Origin: CAIYXB01 sp038146805
GTDB lineage: Bacteria > Cyanobacteriota > Vampirovibrionia > LMEP-6097
NCBI GenBank assembly: GCA_038146805.1
Contig: JAYQSH010000002.1
Location: 62,001-126,000 of the forward strand
DNA length: 64,000 nt
Direction: 5' to 3'
Shown here: one piece after another, positions 19,426 to 30,235 of the stretch
How positions within the stretch are numbered: the stretch's first letter is position 1
How the letters are laid out: every line of letters begins with the position of its first letter
Notes under the pieces: generated by a model
Told to the model about the DNA's origin: nothing
The model's input: the letters and a program-made list of their open reading frames with translations, nothing else
The model's database searches: none
Translations under genes and position numbers: made by a program

Positions 19426-19659
19426 ATGTTGCGTCAGTGTGTTTCTTGTAAAAAGAAAATTGAAAGAAAGTTTTTAATTAGAATCTTAAAAGAACACAAA
19501 ACTCACGAACTAATTTTAAATCCAAATCAGTATCAACATGGCAGGTCGGTATATTTGTGTAAGAATAAAGATTGTGTGGAGGCAATATCTAAAAACAAAA
19601 AATTTAAAACTAGTGATATAGAAAACTTAGTTTTAAAAATACAAAAAGAATTATTATGA
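19426..19659 (+). CDS. rnpM: YlxR/RnpM family RNA-binding protein
   Basis: Small protein (77 residues) of the YlxR (DUF448) family, whose Bacillus member RnpM modulates RNase P. The family pattern RQCVSCKKKIERKFLIRI is at the start, then GRSVYLCKNKDCVEAI. It sits between nusA and infB as in most Gram-positive and many other genomes, and its end overlaps the infB start by four bases. Confidence 0.85.
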   Translation: MLRQCVSCKKKIERKFLIRILKEHKTHELILNPNQYQHGRSVYLCKNKDCVEAISKNKKFKTSDIENLVLKIQKELL

Positions 19660-22190
19660 CCAATAGTGCAAAAGTAAGAATTTATGATTTAGCAAGAGAT
19701 AAAACTCCTGCTGATTTAGATGAAAAAACAAAAAAGAAGGTTCAAACTGAGCTTACTCGTCAGTTAATTCAAAATGCTAAAAGATTTGGTCAAAACCCCA
19801 AAACAGCTTCTAGTTCTATTGATGGTTATATTGTTCAAGATTTACTTAACTCAATTAGTGTCAATGAAATTGTTGAGAATGTCCAAGCTGGGAAAAAAAC
19901 TTCTGTTAAAAAAACATCTGCTGAAGAAAAGTCCGATGCTCAACCTGCTAAAAAGGCTTTGAGAATTGTTCGTAGAATTACAAAAACCGAACAAGAAGAC
20001 GAGCTACAATAACTTGAACAACAAGAGTCAGATGCTCAAAACCAGAGTAGTGAAGATTCAAGCAATGAAACTCAAGATGAAAGTGACGAAGAAGATTTTG
20101 TAGAAGATAACGATGATTCTTATGATGCAGAACTGCAAAAAAGTATACAAGAAATAGCAACTAAAACTCAAAAGAAACCTGCTAAAACTCAAGCAAGTGC
20201 TCCTATGAAAGATTTGAGAAACGTGCGCTCAATTCCTTTAAAACCGGTTTCAAGTTTTCAAGATTCAAATGACGGTCCATCACAACCTTTTAGAGTAGCA
20301 AGACCTACTTCTGCTGCGTCTGGAATTGGTAGAAAGAAAAAACGTACAAACTCTGAAGATAGACCAAAGCCAATTAAAAAAGAAAAAGTACAAGTGGTAG
20401 ATGATACTCCAAAAGAGATATCAATTACTAAACCAATGACAGTAAGAGAACTTTCACAAGCAACAAATATTGCTGAGACAGAAATAATCACTTTCTTTTT
20501 TATGAAAAAGATTGTAAAAACCGTCAATGATGTTTTAGAAAAAGATTTAATTGTTGGTTTTCTTGAAACCAAAAACTTTATAGTAGATACACAAGAAAAA
20601 GATGATACACACGAAGAATTGAAAACTACTCTTGAAAAAGATCAAAGCGAAGGTAACTTGGTTAAACGCGCTCCAGTAGTGACAATTATGGGGCATGTGG
20701 ATCATGGTAAAACAACTTTAGTTGATACTATTCGTAAGACAAAAGCTAAAGTGGTAGATACTGAGTCAGGTGGTATTACACAACACATAAGTACTTATAA
20801 AATTCAAGCTGAAGATTTTGATGGTAACTTGAGGAAAATCACAATTTTAGATACTCCGGGTCACGAAGCTTTTACTGCGATGAGAAAGCGTGGCGCGAAT
20901 GTTACAGATATTATTGTTTTAATTGTTGCGGCTGATGATGGTGTTATGCCTCAAACAAAAGAATGTATTAAGTATATAAAAGAAAGCAAGATACCTTTTG
21001 TTGTTGCTGTAAACAAAATTGATAAAGATGGAGCAAATGCGGACAAAGTTTTAGGTCAATTAGCAGAGTATGAAATTATTACACAAAATTATGGTGGTAC
21101 TGTTGAATGTTCAATGATTAGTGCACTTAATAATCAAAATGTTGATGATCTTTTGATGAAAGTAATGCTTGTTGCAGATGCTGAATTAGATGAAGTTATT
21201 ATGTCTAACCCGAACAGACTTGCTTTAGGAACTGTGATTGAAGCAGAGCTATCTCGAACTAAGGGTCCGTTAGCAACTGTTCTTGTACAAAATGGTACTT
21301 TGAAAAAAGGTGATTTTATTTCTGCTGGTGCAGTATTTGGTAAGGTCAAATCTATGCTTGATGAAAGTGGTCATTTGACAGATGAGGCAGAGCCTTCAAC
21401 TGCTGTAACCGTGCTTGGATTTGGTGGCGTACCAAAAGCTGGTGATAAGTTTAAAGCTCATGCTAATTTAAAACAAGCAAAAAGTGATGCAGAAGAAGTA
21501 GCACAAGAAGATCTTGAGAAAAAACGTTACAGAGGTATTTATACTTTTGCTTCTGAAGTTAAAGAAGGTCAAGAAAAAGAACTTAGAATTATTATTAAAG
21601 CTGATGTCCAAGGTTCGGCTGAAGCGATTGCTCATGAGATCAATAAACTCTCTACGGGTGAAGTCTTGGTGAAACCTATTGCAATTGAGTCAGGATCAAT
21701 TACATCTAATGACGTACAAATGGCTTCTCAAACAGGCGCTGTCATAGTAGGTTTTCACGTTGGTGCAGATACCGCCGCAACGGCAAAACTGGCAGAAAAG
21801 CTTGAAGTTAAATTAAAGTCATATGAAATTATTTATAAATTGACAGAAGATTTAGAAAGATCAGTTCTTGGTTTACATGAGCCTGAACTTGAAGAGCAAA
21901 AACTTGGTGAAATTGAAGTGAGAAAAATCTTTGAAATTTCTGGTAGAAAGATAGCTGGCTCTTATGTAACTAATGGAAAAATTGTTAGAAATGAGATTGC
22001 AAGAGTGATTCGTGAAGGTGTAAAAATCTTTGAAGGTCGCGTTGACTATTTAAAGAGATTCAAAGATGACGCTAAAGAAGTAAAAGAAAACTTTGAGTGT
22101 GGTTTAAGTTTTGAAAAATATAATGATTTACAAGAAGGCGATTTGATTGAATGCTCGACAGCGAAGGAAGTTGCAAGACTTAGTCTATAA
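19656..22190 (+). CDS. infB: Translation initiation factor IF-2 (in-frame TAA at codon 119)
   Basis: IF-2 places fMet-tRNA on the ribosome using GTP. The frame starts at 19656 (MTNSAKVRIYDLARD), runs 118 codons, hits TAA at 20010-20012, then stays open in the same frame to 22190. The linker is charged and disordered. The later part has the G1 motif GHVDHGKTT, DTPGHEAF, NKID and then domains II-IV (ENFECGLSFEKYNDLQEGD). A CAA-to-TAA change would explain the stop. The next in-frame ATG is at 20205 (661 codons), without an obvious ribosome binding site; a shortened IF-2 lacking only the N-terminal region could still work. Confidence 0.9.
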
Positions 22191-22339
22191 GGATTTACAG
22201 TAAAATTTTGATTTTCTCATAGTAGTCAATAATCAAGTATATGTTAATTTAACACTGTTTAATTACAGGGGGATTTCTTAATGAGTCCTTAATCTTCATA
22301 TGATACACAAAATTTAGCAAAGTCAAAGGAGATTATTGG

Positions 22340-25200
22340 ATGAATATTGAAATTAATGGTATCAGTTACACTAAGCCATGATATTAAAACAAAAGTTGAT
22401 GAATATCTGAGCTATTTAGAAGGTGTTAAATCTGGTATTTATTCGGCAACAAGTTCTGAAGTTAATTTGCTAAATCTTGGTACTAATAAATCTGTTGACG
22501 AGGTTATTAATAACCTAAAAACTTTTTCTGTAGATGATGATATCGGAAATTTTGATTTTAATACTAATGGTCAATCTGGTGATGATATAGATTTCTTAAA
22601 GCATATAATCTCTAAGGGGCAAGCTCGTGGTGAGTTGCAAATTAAAGATAATGGAAATGGAAGTCAAGAGTTTATTACCTCTGGTGGATATAAAGTTGTA
22701 GTAAGTCGAGGTTATGGTAACGTAGAAATTTTTAAACCTGATGGTACCTTAATGACAAAAATACATGGTGATCCTCATGTTAATGAATATGATGCAAATG
22801 GTAATTATACTGGTCAGTGGCATTATGCTGATGATTCAACATTTATACTTGCTGATGGTACAGAAATTGTAATGAATTCAAAAAAAATTTCAGATACTAT
22901 TATGGTAAACAGAGGGGTCTATGTAAAGGATGGCGATAAGGTTGCCCATGTTGGATTAGAGTTTGGTGCAGGGCGCAACAATGATGCTATTGATGGACAA
23001 GAAGAGGGCGAATATAGAACAATTAGATTTTTAGATGTTGATGCAAATGAGTGGGATGCTGCTGTTGCTGAAAAAAATTCTTCTGGCAAACGTAATGGAG
23101 TCTTTGCTGAAATTAATGGACAATGGGCACGTCAAGGAGATGATGGCAAATTTTATGATATGAAATTTGAATCATGGTCTAGTTATACAAGAAGACAAGG
23201 TAATGAACTTTTCACAAGCGATCAAGCTGTTCTTGCAAATAGAGAGCAACTTATTGCGGCGCTTGATGGACAAGATGTTTTAGATTTTGCTCAACTTGAA
23301 TCTTTAAACTTAGGTCCTATACAATCCTATGTAGAAAATTTGTTTTTAGCAAATAGAGAATCTTTAGATGCAAATACTATTAGTGCCTTAGAAATTTTTG
23401 TAGGTCTTGATGCAAATTCTGATGAACTTATGACTATTATAAATTCAGGACAAATTTCTGATAATGCATTAAACGTCTTAAGATTCTTTAAAAATAGTGG
23501 AGCAAACGTTCAAGAGCTTTTCGAGGTATTTGATCATGGTGATATAAGTGATCGCAAACAATCTACTTTAGATTTGTTTAAAAGTGCTGGTGCATCGGTT
23601 GCTGACATGATTGATGTTCTTGATTATGATGATGCGTCTGATAATCAAGTTCATGTTTTGGATATTTTAAAATCCAAGGGAGCAAGTATTGATGACCTCT
23701 TTAGTGTTTTAGATTTAGAAGATGTTTCTAGTAATAATGTTGAATTTATTGATACTTTATTACTCGCCGATGATAGTACAAATCTTGCTGACATTCTATC
23801 TGTTTTGCATACTAATGTTAGTGAAAATGTTAAAAATTTAGCAGATGTATTTCTAACTCTTGATGGCGTGAATAAAGATCATTTACTTGCTTTATTAAAC
23901 ATTGAAAATATCGCTGATCAAGCGCCAGATGTTGCAAATGTTTTTATTGACAATGGTGCTTCGATTGATGAGTTAATGGATTTAGTTCAAAATGTAAACT
24001 TTAATGATAGTACTAAAACATATGCAGAATCTTTATTTAATAATGGTCTTAATGTCAATCAAGTTTTAAATATTTTAAAAACTGTTGATACTTCTGCAAT
24101 AACTGCAGACCATTTGGTAAATTTAATAAATTTTGGTTTTAATGATGAGCAAATTTCTTTAGCTATTAATAGTGGAGTAAATTCAGATCAAGAAAGTTTT
24201 GTTGAAGATGTCCTAAGCTTTGTAAATTCTGTTGGTGATATTAATTTATTAAGTCCTGAAATGAAAGAGGCATTAACTGGTAGGTATTTTTCTTTAAATA
24301 CTAATAGTGATGATGTCCTTTATAATCAAGATTTAGCTGATTTATTTGCTGATTTGAGTGAATTTGATATTTCTAATGATAATGTTTTTGGTCAGTATTT
24401 AACACAAGTATATGATAAAAGTATTTTTTCTCAAGCTGAAATAGATGTTAATGATATAAAGGCAAAAATGTTTTTCTTATCACAAAATAACTCTATTTCA
24501 AGCTTTATTGATGATCATGATGATATCGATTCTGCATACAAGAATTTACTGGTAGCTTCTTTCTTTGAAACTGATGCAGATCAAGTAAATGCTGCTAGAG
24601 AATTATTGTCTGATGATCAAGAAGCTCATATTGATTTGATTAAGCAAATGTATCAAGTTAGTTCTCAGACTAATCATACTTACTATTCTGTTTTCAAAGA
24701 TCTTTTAGCTAAGGTTACAAACCCAAAAATATCTTTAGCTATTTACGAAGGAGATTTTTCTTTATTAGTAGATAATACTTCATCTAAAAGCTCAGGAAGT
24801 GGTCGTAAGGTAAAAACTAATACAGAGCAAGAAGTTGAAGAAACAAATGAACTTTTTAAATCTATAAAGAATTTCATATCAAGTCCAGAAGCATCTTTTG
24901 CAAGTTTACAAGATAAAGTCAATTTAATTAGTGGTTTAGGTGATGAATCTTCTGGAGATCAACAAGTAATTGATAATAATCATCAGATTCTTTCTGGAAT
25001 CAATCAATTGGAGACTAGATGATTTAAGATCACAACGTGAGGCGATTTTAAATAGATTAGCCGCTATGAATTCTAGTGGTGGATCATCTGGAGGAAGACG
25101 AGTTAAAGGTTCAGGAAATAATCTTAGAAATAGTTTAGAGTCTAAATTAGTAAGTCTTGAAAGTCAAATTGCTTCATTAGAACAAATGCTTGGTTTATAA
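22340..25200 (+). CDS. Large acidic protein with GDPH (DUF1521/MIIA-like) domain and helical repeats
   Basis: About 950 residues. AAGGAG at 22326-22331 points to the ATG at 22340 (MNIEINGISYTK); a one-base correction near 22375 joins the long frame starting at 22347, and another near 25015 joins the C-terminal LDDLRSQREAILNRL. At 22767-22778 a GDPH motif sits in IHGDPHVNEYDANG, followed by WHYADDSTFILADGTEI. This arrangement resembles DUF1521, the metal-ion-inducible autocleavage domain of rhizobial NopE1, which cuts between D and P. Residues about 350-620 hold acidic repeats of about 31 residues (FKSAGASVADMIDVLD type). The end is a coiled coil (SLESQIASLEQML). No classical signal peptide. 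Function here is unproven. Confidence 0.6.
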
Positions 25201-27014
25201 TATTGTTCTTTTAGTCTAACTTTAAAAACTGCCATAAATGCTTCTTGAGGTAATTCTACAGAGCCAACATTCTTCATGCGTTTTTTACCTTTCTTTTGTT
25301 TTTCAAGAAGCTTTTTCTTTCGGGAAATATCACCACCATAACATTTAGCAAGTACATCTTTTCTTTGAGCTCTTACTGTTTGTCGCGCAATAATTTTGCC
25401 ACCTATTGCAGCTTGAATTGGAATCTCAAAAAGGTGTTGAGGTATAACTTCTTTTAGTTTCATGGCAAGTTTATTACCAACTGTAAAGGCATTGTCTTTA
25501 AATACAATACATGAAAGTGCATCGACTTTTTCTGCATTAAGTAGTATATCCATTTTTACAAGTTTATTTTGCTTGTATTCTGAAATTTCGTAATCCATAG
25601 TAGCGTAACCCTTTGAACGCGATTTGAGTTGATCAAAAAAGTCTGTAACTATTTCAGCAAGAGGTATTTGATAAATTAAATTTGTCCTTTGAGTAGCACT
25701 ACCAATGTTGAGGTGTTTCATATCAATAAAGATACCTCTTTTTTCTTGGCAAAGCTCCATGATAGCACCAACGAAATCTTGCGGCAGCATAATATTGATT
25801 CTTACATAAGGTTCTTCGAGATAGTCAATATGAGTAGGATCTGGTAAGTTAGATGGATTATCGATTTCAATCATTTCTCCGTTTGTTTTATAAACTTTAT
25901 AAATCACACTTGGAGCAGTTACGATTAAATTTAAATCGTATTCCCTTTCAAGTCTTTCTTGAATCACTTCCATATGTAGCATACCTAAAAAACCACACCT
26001 GAAGCCAGAACCTAATGCTCGTGAGCTTTCTGGTTCGTAGCTTATTGAACTATCATTAAGTTTTAGTCTTGATAAAGCTTCTTTTAAATCTTCATAGTCA
26101 CCGGAGTCAACTGGGTATAAACCACAAAAAACTACTGGCATTGCTGGTTTGTAGCCGGGGACTGGCTTTGCAGTAGGTCTTTTTGTTGATGTAATCGTAT
26201 CACCAACAAGGTTTTGGATTTCTTTAATTGAACAGGCAATATAGCCAACGTCTCCGGGTTCAAGTTTTTCTACTATTTGTTTTGGAGTTTTAAAACCAAG
26301 CTCTACAGTTGAATATTTCTTTTTTGCTTGCATGAAACTCACTTCTTCCAGCCGTGAAACACTCCCCTCTAAAATACGAGCGAGTGCAACTACTCCCAAG
26401 TAAGAATCATAGTAACTATCAAATACGAGAGCTTTAAGTGGCTTTTCTATTTCAAAAGCTGCTGGAGGAATACGCTCAATTATTGCATCTAGTAAATTTT
26501 CTATACCCAATCCTGTTTTTGCACTTACTTCTATGGCATGTTCACAATCAATACCAATTATGTCTTCAATTTCTTGTTTAACTCTTTGTGGATCAGCACT
26601 TGGAAGATCGATTTTGTTAAGTACGGGTATGATTTCTAAATTATGTTCTAAAGCTAGGTAAACATTTGCAAGTGTTTGTGCTTCGACACCTTGAGTGGCA
26701 TCTACAATTAATAGAGCGCCCTCGCATGCTGCAAGTGACCTAGAAACTTCATATGTAAAATCAACGTGTCCCGGAGTATCAATTAAATTTAAGCTATAGC
26801 CTTTGTATGACATTTTTGCCATATTGAGTTTTATGGTGATACCGCGTTCACGTTCAATATCCATTGAATCAAGAATTTGTTCTTGCATTTCTCTTTTGGT
26901 AATCGTGCCGGTATGTTCTAGTAATCTGTCAGCGAGTGTAGATTTACCATGGTCAATATGTGCGATAATAGAAAAAACCCTTTTTTTTGAATCGGGTTTT
27001 TGAGTCTTTGACAT
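25164..27014 (-). CDS. lepA: Elongation factor 4 (LepA)
   Basis: Ribosome-associated GTPase that can back-translocate tRNAs. The 616 residues have G1 AHIDHGKSTLADRLL, G2 ERERGITIK, G3 DTPGHVDF, G4 NKIDLPSAD and the LepA-specific C-terminal domain (GGDISRKKKLLEKQKKGKKR). Intact. The start at 27014 follows a TATAAT by seven bases and has no ribosome binding site, so the message is probably leaderless. Its 3' end overlaps the convergent GDPH gene by 37 bases. Confidence 0.97.
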   Translation of the reverse strand: MSKTQKPDSKKRVFSIIAHIDHGKSTLADRLLEHTGTITKREMQEQILDSMDIERERGITIKLNMAKMSYKGYSLNLIDTPGHVDFTYEVSRSLAACEGALLIVDATQGVEAQTLANVYLALEHNLEIIPVLNKIDLPSADPQRVKQEIEDIIGIDCEHAIEVSAKTGLGIENLLDAIIERIPPAAFEIEKPLKALVFDSYYDSYLGVVALARILEGSVSRLEEVSFMQAKKKYSTVELGFKTPKQIVEKLEPGDVGYIACSIKEIQNLVGDTITSTKRPTAKPVPGYKPAMPVVFCGLYPVDSGDYEDLKEALSRLKLNDSSISYEPESSRALGSGFRCGFLGMLHMEVIQERLEREYDLNLIVTAPSVIYKVYKTNGEMIEIDNPSNLPDPTHIDYLEEPYVRINIMLPQDFVGAIMELCQEKRGIFIDMKHLNIGSATQRTNLIYQIPLAEIVTDFFDQLKSRSKGYATMDYEISEYKQNKLVKMDILLNAEKVDALSCIVFKDNAFTVGNKLAMKLKEVIPQHLFEIPIQAAIGGKIIARQTVRAQRKDVLAKCYGGDISRKKKLLEKQKKGKKRMKNVGSVELPQEAFMAVFKVRLKEQYYKPSICSNEAI

Positions 27015-27021
27015 AAACTAG

Positions 27022-27027
27022 ATTATA
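27022..27027 (-). promoter_or_regulatory. -10 box for leaderless lepA
   Basis: TATAAT on the minus strand ends seven bases before the lepA ATG (27012-27014). The expected transcription start coincides with the start codon. The -35 region is weak. Confidence 0.5.
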
Positions 27028-27078
27028 TTGAATTTTTAGTTTCTTGAAAGCTAGTTTTGCTAATACTTAATAAATAAT

Positions 27079-27892
27079 ATGTTATTTACCTGTAATAATA
27101 AATTAAAATCCTGTGTTTTTGGCTATTTATCCTTTAATAACTATGGTGATGAGCTATTAGCAAAGACTTTAATTGATATTTATGGGCTGGAAAATTACAG
27201 TTTGTTAAAAAAAAAAAAAGCTCTATTTTAAAACACATACAACAGTTTTCTCACGCCAATCAAGTCTTTGTAATTGGTGGTTTATTTCAAGATGAAACTA
27301 GTTTTTAAGTCTAGTTTATTACTTAACAGTAATAATGATTTTTAAAATTTTAAATAAAAAAATTTTTTTAGTTTCTGTAGGTCTTGGTCCCATAAAACTT
27401 GAAGTTTCAAAATTTCTACTTTATCAAGTCCTGAACAATATAAAAAACATTTCTGTTAGAGATAAATATTCAAAAGATTTGTTAATGGAGCTTGGTATTA
27501 AAGTTGTAGAGGATAAAGATTTGGTTTTTTATAATAAGTACCAAGATTTTTCTAATGTCTTTAAAAAAGAAAAAACACTTGTTTGTGTGCGCAATGAAAA
27601 TGACTGGCTCTTAGCAAAAGAAAGATTTGAATTTGAGCAATTTGATTTACTTTTGATGCAGCAAGAATTTGCATTAGCAGAACAAATCCAAGCAGAAACT
27701 CCTTTTGGCATTGATGTTTATGATGCTTTTGCTTTTGAGTATATTGAAATATTAAACTTGGTGGCAAGCTACAAAAAAGTAATTAGTTCAAGGTATCATT
27801 GTGCTATTTTTGCTTTGCAAACAAATACTGACTTGTGTATATTAGAAATTAGTCCAAAACTAAGTTCACTTAAGCCCATGATAATTAATTAA
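27079..27892 (+). pseudogene. csaB: Polysaccharide pyruvyl transferase CsaB (frame breaks)
   Basis: CsaB adds ketal pyruvate to secondary cell-wall polysaccharide, which can anchor S-layer proteins. The ATG at 27079 gives CVFGYLSFNNYGDELLAKTL, the family N-terminus. A run of 13 A at 27207-27219 breaks the frame (one more A restores ILKHIQQFSHANQVFVIGG), and another break follows near 27305. The rest is open from 27335: SVRDKYSKDLLMELGI and SRYHCAIFALQ are family motifs. The 3' end overlaps the convergent flhB by four bases. A poly-A this long is a likely site of miscalls or of polymerase slippage. Confidence 0.75.
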
Positions 27893-28951
27893 AGTTGAGA
27901 TACAAAAATTAATACTTCTGCAACCGCTCGATAGAGTTCAGGTGGTATTTGTTGATTAATTCTTACTAGCCTAAATAAAGCACGAGATAAAGGAATATTT
28001 TCAACAACTGGCACTCCATATTCTTCTGCAATAGCAATGATTTTTTCCGCCAGTAAATCAGCACCCTTTGCAATTACTTTGGGGGCTTCATCCATCGCGT
28101 CATTGTATTGAACTGCAAGAGCTACATGAGTTCGATTTTTTACAACAAAATCAGCTTCTGGTACTCTTGCCATACCGCCGCCGCCGCCACCTTGTGCAAT
28201 CTCTCTTTGTCTTTGACGTCTTTTAGACTTAATCAAAGGATCACCCTCAGTGTTTTTATATTCATCTTTCATTTCTTTAAAGCTCATTCTTTGATCTTTC
28301 ATAAACTTCCATCTTTGAAAAATATAATCAACAATTGCCACACTAAAAAGTAACAATGAAGATTTCCAGAAGAATTCCCACATGATGCCACCAACAGTAA
28401 AAATCCGGCTAATTTATTTGCGGCTTGAATATTACCAAGTACAGCAGGCATATGTTTAGAAACAATGCTCCAAGCAAGCATACCTGTGACAATGATTTTT
28501 ATAAGATTTTTTGTAAGTTCAAAAAGCGATTTGACATTAAACATATTTTTTAAACCCTTGATAGGATCTAATTTTTCTAATTTGAATTTCAGTGGCTCCA
28601 TGGTAAACAAAATGCCACCAAGCTGCATAACTTCAATAATAAATGCAACTAAGGCAAGCCCAATCATTGTCGGCACTATGATACTTAACAAAGTTCTCCA
28701 AGTATGAAAAAAAATAAAATTCCCAGATACTTCTTCAAACTTTGGTATTGCACCCCACATCATCTTACAAAGACTAATTAGTTCTTTGTAGGCAAGATTA
28801 CCAGCTACAAAAAGTAAAGTGAAGCCAACAATCATCACGGCAAGCTGAGTAATGTCTTTGCTTTTAAAGACATTACCTTTTTTCTTTGTTCTTTCAATTT
28901 GTGCTGGGTTGCCTCAAATTGTTTATCTTCGTTATCTTCGTCTCCAGCCAT
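27889..28951 (-). CDS. flhB: Flagellar/type III export gate protein FlhB (two frame breaks; NRTH instead of NPTH)
   Basis: FlhB is the substrate-switch component of the flagellar export gate. The ATG at 28951 gives MAGDEDNEDKQFEATQHKL; one extra A in the six-base run at 28878-28883 joins RKKGNVFKSKDITQLAV, the family N-terminus. Four hydrophobic helices follow. A second break in a T-run near 28412 joins GIMWEFFWKSS to the cytoplasmic domain (MSFKEMKDEYKNTEGDP). The autocleavage site, N-P-T-H in nearly all FlhB/YscU proteins, reads KNRTHVALAV. A run of six Gly precedes it. No other flagellar gene is visible. It could belong to a flagellum or a type III system. Confidence 0.85.
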
Positions 28952-29136
28952 GAGCTTTTTATATTTTGCAGATACTAGCTACTGTTTACAAATCCTAATA
29001 ATTGCCTTACTCTCGTGTCTCAAAGTCAAAGCCTTTTTGTTACTCGAAAGCTTTGTGTTCTCAAAATTAGTTAACAGCACCTTCTTAATAATCCTACTTT
29101 AAGTTTAAGTTTAGGTAAACATATATAAGATCCTCT

Positions 29137-30174
29137 AACTGCTGCTCTAAACTCCACCTAATAAAACCTAATTAGCATCAAAAAAAGCCTTTTGACCCCC
29201 CATAAAAAGTCAAGTATTGTCTAATATTTTGTACTTGGAGGATTCAAAATGAAACAATACCCATGCCCCTGCTGTAAAAACAGAGAAAAAGTCATCAAAA
29301 AAGGCACACATATCAGAAAGTCAGATAGAAAAATCATACAAAGATTTTTTTGTAAAAGCTGTAATAAAAATTTTTCTGAGCAGACACTTAGGTTTGATTA
29401 CCGATTACAAAAAAGACTTATCAATAAATCATGCTTTAAGCTACTCTGCAAAGGGCTTTCGGAGCGCGCTTGTGCGCTTGTGCTAAGCGTCGTACCTCGC
29501 ACAATTTCTAGAAGATTAGTGCGCTTGGGTTTTTGTGCAAGAAAAAAATTAGCCAAATCCCGGGAAGAAATCACGCCGATTACAGATTTGGTTTTTGATG
29601 AAATGGAAAGCTTTGAACACACTAAGTGTAAGCCTTTGACAATGGCAATTGCCGTTGAAATGCAAAGCAGAAAAATATTAAGCGTAAACGTTGGCAAAAT
29701 TCGCGCTAAAGGGCATTTGGCTGAAATTGCCAAGAAAAAATATGGCGCACGTAGTTGTGAGCGCAAAAAAACACTGCGCAAAATGTTTAGTGAACTTCAA
29801 GCTTGTTGTAATAAATTAACGCAATTTATTTCTGATAAATCATGGCATTACCCTGCGCTCATTCAAGAATATTTCGCAGGCGCTACGACACTGTCATACA
29901 AAGGGAGACGTGGCTGTGTCGTGGGGCAAGGTGAGCTCAAGGCAACTGGTTGGGATCCACTTTTTAGCTTGAATCATAGTGCCGCTATGTTTCGCGACAA
30001 TGTAAAAAGGCTCAGTCGTAAAACTTGGTGCACCACAAAAAAGATTGTCAATCTTGAACATTTAATGCATATTTATGCTTGTTTTCATAATATGGTGATT
30101 GATAATGAGGAGATTTCTTTACGTGGTTTTTTAGTATGAGATTTTTGGCTTAGGTGGAGTTTAGAGCATCAGTT
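29137..30174 (+). mobile_element. Insertion sequence, 1,038 bp, apparently complete
   Basis: Terminal inverted repeats of 25 bases with one mismatch: the left end AACTGCTGCTCTAAACTCC (from 29137) and the right end complementary to it (to 30174). The inner 18 bases are perfect (29144-29161 and 30150-30167). It holds one transposase gene. I found no clear target duplication. The 185-base flank up to flhB (28952-29136) has no recognisable gene. Confidence 0.85.
29249..30139 (+). CDS. Transposase, IS1/IS1595-like single-ORF type
   Basis: 296 residues, intact. The N-terminal zinc ribbon has CPCC and CKSC pairs, then a helix-turn-helix (ERACALVLSVVPRTISRRL), then a DDE-type domain starting DLVFDEMESFEHTKCKPL, with a later conserved D in FISDKSWHYP and an E in VNLEHLMHIYACFHN. 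GGAGGA at 29237-29242 precedes the ATG. More GC-rich in places than its neighbours, as expected for a mobile gene. The family assignment is approximate. Confidence 0.85.
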   Translation: MKQYPCPCCKNREKVIKKGTHIRKSDRKIIQRFFCKSCNKNFSEQTLRFDYRLQKRLINKSCFKLLCKGLSERACALVLSVVPRTISRRLVRLGFCARKKLAKSREEITPITDLVFDEMESFEHTKCKPLTMAIAVEMQSRKILSVNVGKIRAKGHLAEIAKKKYGARSCERKKTLRKMFSELQACCNKLTQFISDKSWHYPALIQEYFAGATTLSYKGRRGCVVGQGELKATGWDPLFSLNHSAAMFRDNVKRLSRKTWCTTKKIVNLEHLMHIYACFHNMVIDNEEISLRGFLV

Positions 30175-30235
30175 TAAGAATTTTATACTTCTTTTAAGCT
30201 GATTTAGCCTAAATACTTTGTTTTCAAGCGAATGC

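Noticed and set aside
20010..20012. Recoded TAA (alternative genetic code)
   Set aside because: Intact genes such as rplB and rplV end in TAA, so TAA is a normal stop here.
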